Origin: Liriodendron chinense
Lineage: Eukaryota; Streptophyta; Magnoliopsida; Magnoliales; Magnoliaceae
NCBI GenBank assembly: GCA_003013855.2
Contig: PVNU02002806.1
Coordinates: forward strand, 124,001-188,000
Reading direction: 5' to 3'
Length of the DNA stretch: 64,000 nt
Part shown: positions 20,857 to 32,800 of the stretch, piece by piece
Layout of the letters: each line of letters starts with the position of its first letter
Position numbering within the stretch: position 1 is the stretch's first letter
Program-made: the position numbers and the translations under genes
Notes under the pieces: model-generated
The model's database searches: none
What the model was told of the DNA's origin: nothing
What the model saw: the letters and a program-made list of their open reading frames with translations, nothing else

Positions 20857-23800
20857 TGGACGTGTAGAACACCTATTAAGATCCCCTAATCTTGAATTGG
20901 ACGCCAATATATAGCTTTGCATGAGAGTTAAGAGTCGAAATAGGAAACTACGTATCGCAGTTCGCACGCATCGTCGACCAGTTGGCCAGGGTGGTCGACC
21001 GGTTGAGAATGACCAAAAACTGTCCAATGAGAATCGTGAGAAAACTGCAATATTTGACCGGTTGGGCAATTGGTCGGTGATGGCCCACGGCCGGTCATGA
21101 CAGGCCAAATCCTGTCCAGAGTGCAGAGCTCCCTTGGGACTGAATATTCGACCGTTCGGGCGACCGGTCGACAGACCCTATTTCTGCACAGTCTCTCCTC
21201 TATCCTGAGGAGGAAAACCCCATCAAAAACATGGTTTCATGTAGGAAAAGAAAAACACAACATCAACAGTTGTACCATAGTTATAAAATTGACTAGACTT
21301 GAAACTCAGCCGAGTCAACTCGACTCGCAGAGATTTCAAGCTGAGACATTGCAAAACTTTGTCCTCCGCATGACATGATCATGACTTGATGACTCGACCA
21401 CTCGGCTTGATGCGACTGCACGGGCTCAAACTGCATCACCCAGTTTGGCATGTAAAATGTAAATGGAAGGAAGAGGGAAATGAACTTAACCAATGTGCTA
21501 TTCAATGACCTGCTGATAAGTGATAAATTAGGTGTTTATATTTTTTATCCGCTTTATAATTGTCTTAAATATCTGTTTCATGGAATTTCCAATTTATTAT
21601 TATTAAATATCAAGAAGTGGGGTCAAGTCTTCAAGTCCACCCGACCTGGCTAAACTTTGAATCGAGATGAGTTTTCGGGTTTTCAAACTATGGCTGGTAC
21701 ATGCATGAGCTCCACAGCTTACAAAAGATGTCCTTTTCATAGGTCTCTTTAATTCCAAGCAGCCTAGTCCAACTAGCACTAGTCTTCCAAGGATCCTAGA
21801 GGGTTTTGATACTTCTACCCTTGGGCTGAAGAGGTTTGCGGTCTTTTGGGTGGTCTTTGAAGTTGGATGACTCATGTTTTGATTCTCTAGGAACACTGCT
21901 GTTATCAATCTCAATTTTCTAGGCAGAGGCAAAACCCCGAAGAGTGCTGCTGGCAACAAATTCGGGTGTGGGAGCAGGGAAGCGTCTCCTTCAAAATGTA
22001 AACACGTATAAATAGGTAGGAAACAGGAGAGAGAGCAATAGTCTGAAGTGGGGATTCGAAGTAGGAGTGACAACTAGTTAGAAGGATCCTGCAACTATGG
22101 AGGGAGCACATCATGTGTTTGTCGAGGACTGGCCAGTCATGCAAGGAGGGGGATCTGGGAACGCTCGAAGCAAGCTAGGATCATGTTAGAATTCAACATG
22201 AATTTGAAGATGTTGAAGTCTGAGATCCTGCAGGAGTTGGAATTGAGGAGGCGGTCAAGAGGCTGCGAGGAGGGGATGTTTTCTTCAATAGTGCGATCAA
22301 ACGTATATCTAGGTGGATCACTCAATGAGGGATCTGGAGGGGAAGTGGCTTAAAAAGGCACTTCAGAGCTCTTATCTAGGGATAGTTGATGAAATTGATG
22401 CCAGACCTCTCTGTAAGGATGAAATCCAGTATGCCCAATTGAAGCTCCATAATCTAAACAGCAATGATCCAATGGAACCTATAGAGATCTAAGATAAAAG
22501 GGGAGTGCATGATCGTCCATTGTGTCTGGGAGCCCGCACCGGAGGGGATTAGGTGTGTAGATTCTCAGGGAAGGGAAGATGAGATGTCCAATGAAGTGTG
22601 AGGGAGGTAGGCAAGGAAGGCCTGACGTCATGTACAGCACTGGATCAAGTCAGGATGATAGGTGGCTGGTCTAGTAGGTGAGGATCCTATAATCTTTTCC
22701 ATTTTTTTGAATATCGGCCGCTATTATCAATAATATCAACAATATTTTGAACAATGCCAAAACGCAACAACAGCTATCCCTTTGCAATAAATGCTCCATG
22801 AATCCATGGATTTGCATCTTTATTACCAATCAGTGACTTTAGGATTTGCCAATACCATATTCTCATTTCCTTGACCCCAAACAGGCTCTTAAGTTCATGA
22901 ATCATGCCCTGCTCAGAAAGTGGCTACAGAAGTTTGGAAAAAAAAAAGGTGATCCTTGGTGGAAGCAAGTTCTTTCAAGCAAATGCAGCTTGAGTGCAGG
23001 TGGTTGGTTCCCATGAGACTCCTCTCTTTATGTGATTTCTTGTTTGTGGAAAGTGGTCGGCAGCATTTAGGAAGATTCCTGAATAATCTGCAAGAGGACC
23101 GCAGATTTGATGTTGGATACCTCATGTGTAGACTTGTTGAGGCAGTAGAGGACATCGTTGTGCTTAGAACATATTGTAGCACTATCAAAGGTATTTCTTG
23201 TTGAATTTTAAACAACTGCTGGGCTCTTATAATTATCAAAACTGAAAACGTGTCTAAGGCTTGAATTGTAAGAAAAATCTACGAACCCAAAATTGACAAT
23301 CAACCAAACGTACAAGAGACAAGAACCCAAGAAGATACTGTTTTCTCTGCTCACCTTAAAGCTCTGATATCATGTAGAGAAATCCAAGGTCTCACACTCC
23401 AGAATGCAATTTCTCAAAATTTGATTGAATTGAAATTTGAAATCAAACTTCAAATTCCTTCTTACAACTTAGGGAATGAAATATGGACAACTAAAATGTA
23501 CTGCATAAATACAATAGAGAACAAACACCTCATGTGCATGTGCATAACAAGACAGAGCCCAATAAATAATCTGTTTCCTAAATCAGCTAGTTAATCCAGC
23601 CCAACTTTAGCAAGCCTAAACTTTTTCTGTGTACTTTTAACATGCCTAAACTACATTATGCAAAATAGAAAAATAACAATAATGACCATATGAAAGTCAT
23701 GCACATATTACATACATTCTCACTACATGACACTCATGATAGAGCTAACATGCATTCTCACTACCAAAAAAAAAATCAATTTCTGTGTGTTCTTGAAAAA

Positions 23801-26800
23801 TTGGACAATTCATCCAAACACTGGTTACTAATTGATATTAGCATGTATGCATATATGGGTTTCCAATGATGATAAAAGGGGGGTGAGTTTGGAACATGAT
23901 GGTTTGACTTTGCAATCGATAAGTGGGTCTTCAAAGTGTAGAACCCACCATTTTATGAATAAAGATTTTGATGTTGAAAGATCATGAAAACACATCATCA
24001 ACCCAAGAGTAAAGATAGAGCCTGAGAAGAAGTGTTTGGGAGTTGGTTTTTCGCAAGCAATTCAACAGAAACATAAGATGTAGTATCTTGAGGTTTTGCT
24101 AATTTTATTTAACCAAAATCCCACTTAATTGAAAACGCTAACAATGACATAACCACAACAACTAGGCAAAAGTTAGAGACTATTAACATGAATGAAAGAA
24201 CCAAGCAAGATGGGTGGTTTGTCTAGAGAGTAGTTGATGAGGACACAAGGCCATTTCAAGTATACCAACGAAGAAAGCGCCATCCACAAGTACCATCCTT
24301 GTGGATAGGCGACTATTGAGGAGCTGAAGATCCTCCACACGTGATCAGACACATAGAAGACCCCATCCAAGAAGGACACATGTGAAGAAAGAGTGAAGAA
24401 AGAAGACCGAAGAACTGAAGACTTCGGGCGCCCATCGGGTGCCCGACCACTGTCTTCGGGCGCCCGACCATTGCCTTCGGGTGCCCGAACTTAGCCTCTC
24501 GAGCGCCCGAAACTCTCTGGACGTTTTTGGACGTCTTCGGGCGCCCTGAACTTTTGCGCAGTTTTGCTTATTTACGCGTTTTTTGCTTAGTTCGAGGGTA
24601 GTTTAGTACTTTTATGTCTTTTATTTGGTTATTTAAGAGGGCTAGGCCCTAAACACGAAATTAACTTTTGATATTGATTAATGAAAGCCTCTTTGAGCTT
24701 CCTCCTGCCTCCTCTCTTTCTCATGGTGATGCTTTTTCCTCTTCCCTGAATCTCTTTTCTTCTAATTGCTTCTTGTACCCCTCCAACTTCTTCCAGGTAT
24801 TTTATCTTCTGTTATTATTCTTCTAAAACTTCTGTTTTGTTTATTCCCTACGATCTAAACCTTGAGAATCGATCGAAACCCTAAATCCCCAAATTCTCAA
24901 ATCCCTAATCCGAGAAACCTCCTGGTTCTTCGGACTAGTGATCAGCATTGATCGATTGGGTATAGCCATGCAAGATCGGGAGGTTCCATCCCTCGCCGGA
25001 TCCAACCTAGCATTATTTGAATCCCATACTCCATGGTTGTGATGATGGCCCGTCCCATTGCATGTTTCCTTTATGTTTTTCTTAGTTTATGATGATTTAT
25101 GCTAGATTTCATTATTATTATTGCTTTTACTTCCGCTGAATAATTGTGTTCATGAGCATGCATCATATTTAGGGCTGTCCTGCATCAAATTTGGTATCAG
25201 AGAATAGGCTTGCATGGTTTGTGTCTAGATCGAGTTATCAAATTAGGGTTTTGATTTTAGGTTTAATTTAGGAAAGTCCAGATTTAGAAAGTTTTCAATT
25301 TTAGAAACTTTCCAATTTTAGAAAGTTTCCTAATTTGGAAAATTTCCAGATTTGAGTCGTTTTCTGTTTTAATTTATTGTGTCAGTTCATATTAGTTTTG
25401 CATCCATCGCATCCATCTTGTGAGTCAAAACACCTAGTGGTCTAGTTGGGTAGAGTTTTGGTTCAAGTCTTATTTGTATGCCCACTAGGAGAGGTAGAGG
25501 TTTCGGACTTCAGCCTATCATGAGTAACGAGCAGTTATCTGAGCAACTTGCTCAATTGATACAAAAGATAACCGCCCTAGAGGCAAGTCACAAGCGTGAT
25601 TTTGCCCGCCTTGAGGACCAGATCACCACTACCAGGACCAAGGTTGAGCAACTAGAGGCGTCCCAAAGGGAAAACCCCGCTGTTGGGGATGATGCGCACT
25701 CCCAAGTAAGAGGAATCATAGAGGAACGCGCTGCCACACGTGGAGGTGGTGAAGATGGGGATCGTGGTAACGGTCGTGGTGTTGTGCGAGAGGCACGAGC
25801 CACATATGATCATCAAGACCGCTATGATCCAAACAGTGTTTTAAATTGCGAATAGCGTGTAGCGTAGCCTTCACCCCTCTGAAGCGTGAGGCGTAAGCTA
25901 CATAGCGTGTAGCGTAAGCTACACACTACTTAGATTTTTAATCAAGGTTCCACCAAATTAGATGATTAATAATAAAATTTGACAAAATTTCATAACACGC
26001 TAAATAAAAGTGATTAAATATAAAAGTGAAGAAAGAGCAACAAAACTTATTTAAAACTATTTCTTATATTATTTTACTAAAAGCATTGAAAAGACTAACT
26101 AATTTTCATTGAAATAGAAAAATGTAACAAATCATTAAAAACATTATTGATTTTAATGTTATAGTGAAAAATGACTTGTAATGTGAGCTATGTAGCGTGT
26201 AGCGTATCCAAATTAATCATGTAGTGTAGGCTACACACAACTTAAGCTATTTTCATGAGCTACGTAGCATTTAGGCTAAGCTACGCTACGTAGCGTAAGC
26301 TACACGCTACATAGCGTAGCTATTTAAAACACTGGATCCAGATGAGCGTGCGATGAAGAGTGTTAGAGTCGAGGCCCCGAGTTTTGATGGGCGCTTGGAC
26401 CCCAAGGTATTCCTTGACTGGGTTGCTGACATGGACCACTACTTTGAGTGGTATGGCATGTCAGAAAACCGTCAAATGCGGTTTGTTAAGATGAAGCTTG
26501 TGGGTCAAGCCAAGCTCTTTTGGACCAACACCGAGCATAGGATAGAAAGAGTTGGTAGAGCCCCTATCACACAATGGTATGAGATGAAAGAGAAGTTGAA
26601 GGAGAAGTACCTTCCCCTCTCATACCGTCAGAAGCTCCTTGACCAATGGCAATCCTTGCGCCAAGGGTCAATGTCTGCCGCTGATTACATCGCTAAGTTT
26701 GAAGAATATGTGATGCGATGTGATATCCAAGAAGACCCTCTAGTAACGCTCTCGCGTTTTAAGACGGGCCTTCGTGCGGATCTTCAGCGCGAGCTTATGA

Positions 26801-29800
26801 CTCGGCCCTTAACGGACTTGGATGAAGCATATCAAGTCGTGCAGGAATTAGAGAAATATCTAAAGACTCCTGTAGTCCGTCGTTTCGAGTCCCGAGACTC
26901 CAGTGCTAGATCTAGTTCCCAGGGAACTAGAACTAATGTTGGGAGTCAACCTAGGGCACAGGCGACCATTCCGCCTAGACCTAGGGAGGACAAGGGCAAA
27001 GGGGTTCTTGGTGCCGGTCCTAGCAACACGAGCCAAGTGAGGTGCTATGAGTGTGGCAATCTGGGCCACATGGCTAATCAGTGTCCTACTAAGAACCGTG
27101 GGAAAGCCTTAGTTATAGGTGAGTCCCACGAGGGTGGAGATGACCAGGGTGATTATGAAGTTGAAGAGTATCACCATAAAGGAGGACTTACTGATGATGA
27201 AGAGTTAGATGGAGAAGCAACGCTTGCAGTAGTCAGGCGTGTGCTAGCTCAGTCTAGGAGTAGTGCTGACTGGCGTCGAAGCACTATCTTCTACACTATT
27301 GCCAAGTGTGGTGAAAAGAATTGTAAGGTGATAGTGGACAGTGGAAGTTATCAGAATGTGATTTCCACTAACACCTTAGAGCGCTTGAAACTAAAACCCA
27401 CACCTCATCCAGACCCATATAAAGTTTCGTGGGTTGACAAGACATCCCTACCTGTCACCCATCAATGTCTAGTCCCCATCGAGTTTGGGTCATGCAAAGA
27501 GTCCCTGTGGTGTGATGTGTTACCTATGGATGTGGGGCATGTTATCCTAGGTAGATCGTGGCTATTCGATAATGATGTCACGATCTTTGGCCGTTCTAAT
27601 GCGTGTACTTTCATGCATAACGGTAAAAAGATCAAACTTAACCCTATGCCACCTGAGAGCACACTAGGGAAGAAAAAGGATGAGAAGGCAAAGGAGTGGG
27701 GAAATCCAAGCCTAAGTCTCTACATATAATAAATGCAAGAGAATTTGAAAAAGAGACTAAGGAGGATTCTATGGTATATGCCCTTGTGGCTAGAGAGATT
27801 ACACCTGAGGTTCCATTAGAGTTACCCCGTGAGGTGACTTCGGTTCTGAAGGAATACAGTGATGTATTTCCTGAAGATTTACCGAATGAGTTGCCACCTA
27901 TGAGGGACATACAGCATGCCATTGATCTTGTCCCAGGGTCTACTCTACCGAACCTTCCTCACTACAGGATGAACCCTGCAAAACATGCAGAATTAAAGAG
28001 GCAAGTTGATAAGCTTCTGCAAAAGGGTTTCATCCAAGAGAGTATGAGCCCGTGTGCCGTGCCTGAATTGTTAACGCCAAAGAAAGATGGCACGTGGCGC
28101 ATGTGTGTGGACAGCCGTGCCATAAACAAAATTACTGTCAAGTACAGGTTCCCCATACCTAGACTTGATGACATGCTTGACATGATGGCCAGGTCCACTA
28201 TATTCTCTAAAATAGACATCAAGAGTGGATATCACCAAATCCGTATACGCCCAGGGGATGAATGAAAAACTGCGTTTAAAACAAAAGATGGGTTGTATGA
28301 GTGGTTGGTCATGCCCTTCGGCTTGACTAATGCACCCAGTACGTTCATGCGGGTGATGACACAAGCTTTGAGGTCGTTCATGGAAAAATTCCTAATGGTG
28401 TACTTTGACGACATTCTTATTTACAGCACCACTAAGGAATCACACCTTGAACATTTAAAGAAGGTTTGTAGCGTCCTTAGGAAGGAAAAGTTGTACGCTA
28501 ATCTTAAGAAATGCGCATTCATGTCTAGCCAAGTTGTGTTCTTAGGATTCATAGTGTCATCTGAAGGGATGCGTGCAGACCCTAAAAAAGTCAGGACCAT
28601 AGTTGAGTGGCCAGAACCGAGGAACATTCATGAGGTGCGAAGCTTTCACGGCCTACCAACTTTCTATCGTCGGTTCATTAGGAGTTTTAGCACGATCATG
28701 GCTCCCATTACAGAATGCATGAAAAAGGGAGAATTCGTGTGGTCTAAAGCCGCAGTCAAGGCTTTTAAGGAGATTAAGGGCAAAATGGTAGAAGCTCCTG
28801 TCATGCGTCTATCTGACTTTTCTAAAGTCTTTGAAGTAGCGTGTGATGCGTCTGGTATCGGTATAGGTGGAGTGTTGAGTCAAGAAGGATACCCAGTGGC
28901 CTATTTCAGTGAGAAGCTGAATGAGGCAAAACAAAAATACTCCACGTACGACAAAGAATTTTATGCGGTAGTGCAATCCCTGAGACATTGGCGACACTAT
29001 CTCCTACCGCAGGAATTCGTCTTGTTTTCTGACCACGAGGCTTTGAGATATTTGCATTCTCAGAAGAAACTCAACCCAAGGCATGCCAAGTGGGTAGCGT
29101 TTCTTCAGGAATATTCATTTGTTTTGAAACATAAGGCCGGGGTTGAAAACAAACCAGCGGATACCCTTAGTAGAAGAGTGGCGTTGCTCAACTCCTCAAG
29201 TGTAGAGGTAGTCGGGTTTGAGCAATTGAAAGATGAATACCCCACATGTCCTGATTTTGGGGGTACTTACGCGTCGCTCTCTAGTGACCAGCGTATTATG
29301 GGCGAATATGTTCTTAAAGATGGCTTCCTTTTCAAGGGAGACAGACTTTGCATTGCCCGTATGTCCCTTCGTGAATTCCTCATCTGGGAGCTTCATTCAG
29401 GGGGGATAGCTGGCCATTTTGGTCGTGATAAGACCATTGCCCTTGTGGAAGATCGTTTCTATTGGCTAAGTCTCAAGCGAGACGTAGCCAAAGTTTTAGG
29501 GCAGTGTCGTACATGTCAACTGGCAAAGTAGAGAAAACAAAATACCGGGCTGTATACGCCATTGTCAGTGCCACATGCTCCGTGGCAGAACATTAGTATG
29601 GACTTCGTGCTTCGTGCTTCGGCTTCCCAAGACAATCAAAAAGCACAATTCCATTTTTGTCGTGGTGGACCGTTTCTCTAAAATGACGCATTTCCTCCCA
29701 TGTTCGAAAATGTCAGATGCATCTCATGTTGCTCGTATCTTTTTTGATGGTGGTGCGTCTCCATGGGTTACCTAAAACCATAGTGTCTGATCGTGATGTT

Positions 29801-32800
29801 CGATTCACTAGCTATTTTTGGAAGACACTGTGGCATATTATGGGAACTCGTTTGCAATTCTCTATTGCTTACCACCCCCAAACAAACGGTCAAACTGAAG
29901 TGGTAAACCATAGTCTTGGAAATCTTATACGTTGTCTAGTGGGTGATCATGTTAAGACTTGGGACCTAATTTTACCAACTGCTGAATTTGCTTATAATAG
30001 GTCAGTAAATCGATCTACAGGGATGAGTACATTTGAAGTTGTTAGTGGGTATAAACCTAAAATGCCAATAGATCTCTTACCCATGTCTGTCACCCAAAGG
30101 TCTTCTGAATCAGCCGATGCATTTGCACGACATATCCATGAATTGCATACACATATTAGACAGCGGATAAGTAAGAGTAATGATAATTATAAAATTTCAG
30201 CTAATTCTCATCGTAGACTGCAAGATTTTCAAGAAGGAGACTATGTAATGGTGAGGGTAAGGCCAGAGCGGTTCTCACAGGGTTCCGCTAAGAAATTACA
30301 AGCACGTAGTGCTGGACCATTCAAGATAGTGCAGAAAATTGGGTCCAATGCATATCGGATTGACCTTCCACCTGAAATGGGCATTAACCCGACTGTCAAT
30401 GTAGAAGATCTAGTCCGTTCTCCTGACCCTACCATTGATCCATCATTTCATTCATGGCCCTACTCTGATTTTGCTTCACAACCCCTTCCACCCCTCCCTC
30501 CACCTATTGTCCATAAAGAAGAAATTGAAGAGATCGTGGATGATGAGATAGTATCTACAAGAGATGGAGGATTCCAGAGGTATCTTGTCAAGTGGAGGAA
30601 CAAACCATTTTCTGAATCTACGTGGTTGACTGAAGCGAAAGTGCAGCATGTTGATCCAGACTTACTAGAGCGCCACAAGAGTTTTAACTCGTCGGAGTCG
30701 AGTTTTTCTCACCCGAGGGGAGTTGATGAGAATACAAGGCCATTTCAAGTGTACCAACAAAGAAAGCGCCATCCACAAGTACCATCCTTGTGGATAGGCG
30801 ACTATTGAGGAGCTGAAGATCTTCCACACGTGATCAGACACATAGAAGACCCCATCCAGGGAGGACACGTGTGAAGGAAGAGTGAAGAAAGAAGACCGAA
30901 GAACTGAAGACTTCAGGCGCCCGACCACTGTCTTCGGGCGCCCGACGAACTTAGCCTCTCGAGCGCCCGAAACTCTCTGGACGTTTTTGGACGTCTTCGG
31001 GCGCCCGAACTTTTGCGCAGTTTTGCTTATTTACGCGTTTTTTGCTTAGTTCGAGGGTAGTTTAGTACTTTTATGTCTTTTATTTGGTTATTTAAGAGGG
31101 CTAGGCCCTAAACACGAAATTAACTTTTGATATTGATTAATGAAAGCCTCTTTGAGCTTCCTCCTGCCTCCTCTCTTTCTCATGGTGATGCTTCTTCCTC
31201 TTCCCTGAATCTCTTTTCTTCTAATTGCTTCTTGTGCCCCTCCAATTTCTTCCAGGTATTTTATCTTCTGTTATTATCCTTCTAAAACTTCTGTTTTGTT
31301 TATTCCCTACGATCTAAACCTTGAGAATCGATCCAAACCCTAAATCCCCAAATTCTCAAATCCCTAATCCAAGAAACCTCCTGGTTCTTCGAACTAGTGA
31401 TCAGCATTGATCGATTGGGTATAGCCATGCAAGATCGGGAGGTTCCATCCCTCGCCGGATCCAACCTAGCATTATTTGAATCCCATACTCCATGGTTGTG
31501 ATGATGGCCCGTCCCATTGCATGTTTCCTTTATGTTTTTCTTAGTTTATGATGATTTTTGCTAGATTTCATTATTATTATTGCTTTTACTTCCGCTGAAT
31601 AATTGTGTTCACGAGCATGCATCATATTTAGGGCCGTCCTGCATCAGTAGTATTGGTGTTAGTGTGTTAAGTGGCTCTCTTTTAGCTCTTTTATTGTAAG
31701 TGCTTGTGCACCTTCTCTTCTTCTCCTACAGTGTACTATACGTTTTATTCTAATAAAGCATTGCGTGTGAGAGCATGTTGCTCTAACAAAACATTCACCT
31801 AAACTCTCTTCTTCTCTCTCACTTCTCTCATCTCTTCTCCACATCCCAATCACCAGATCATTTTCTACTTGGTATCAAAGCCAATATCAAGCCATTCCGC
31901 ACTAAGAAAGTTGAGAGGCGACACGTGAGCTTGTTGCCGTCAGCAGCCGTACAACTGACGTAAGAGTTGTATGGACGCATGGACCCCGTTTCAACTAAAA
32001 GTTTAGGGGTTTGATAAATCATGATTTTAGAGGATTTGTCATGATCTTTTGGAAATTTTTAGGACCTTTGTTGGTGGTGTTTTGGTTGAAATGAAGAGAT
32101 TCGAAAATCGGGCCCCCAATCACATTTTCTTTGATTTTTCTCAAATCAGTAAGTTTTTCTCAAAATTCTTTCTTCAAGATGGACCGAAATCTTCCTCCCA
32201 AGCTATTCATAGAGGAGTTTTTAGCTAGGATTGCCTTTTGAGTGGGTTTTAACTCAAAATAGACCTGCAACCTTACCGTTTTTGGGGTTTTTTGCGTCAG
32301 ATCTAATAGTTTTATGATATTTTTATAAGATTGCTGGTTGTTTTTCATTCCCTTGAAAATTGAGTGAAAAAGAGTTGTTTGAAGTGCTTTTTACTTGAAA
32401 CCCCCCTCTTATGGAAGACAAAGGGCTCTCTTCTCTTGAAATGGGTTCTCTTGAATCCAACCCCCTTCAAATCACCTTCATTAAGTTGAATGGTGATAAC
32501 TACCTCCAATGGGCGCAATATGTAAAAGTATTCTTGGGGGCCTATGAGAAGTTGTAGTATATTTTGGATGATCCTCCAAGCCCTATAGATGCTTCCTACA
32601 AGTCTTTGAACGAAGAAGAACTATCAAGTTATTGCATGGTTGTTGAATAGTATGGGTTCTTCGGTTAGCCATTCGGTAATGTTTTTATCCTCTGCTAAAG
32701 GCATTTGGGATACCCTTCATGATATGTTCTCTGAGTCTCAAAATTTCTCCCGAGTATTTCAGCTTATTCAATAAATTGACCGGTTCCAACAAGACTCAAG

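Larger units (their letters stand above)
24235..31646 (+). mobile_element. Complete chromovirus-type Ty3/gypsy retrotransposon
   Basis: Two LTRs (24235-25187 and 30724-31646) with TGATG...CATCA termini enclose primer-binding site, gag, protease, RT, RNase H, integrase and a chromodomain. The 5-bp TSD GTAGT is exact at 24230-24234 and 31647-31651. The primer-binding site TTGGTATCAGAGA starts at 25191, matching initiator tRNA-Met, and a purine tract (GAGGGGAG) precedes the right LTR. By eye the LTRs differ by roughly 20 substitutions in ~920 aligned bases plus one ~30-bp array change, so the insertion is fairly recent. The coding region is broken at several points. It is inserted in a copia relic and sits in intron 4 of the TMEM256-like gene. 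Confidence 0.93.
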
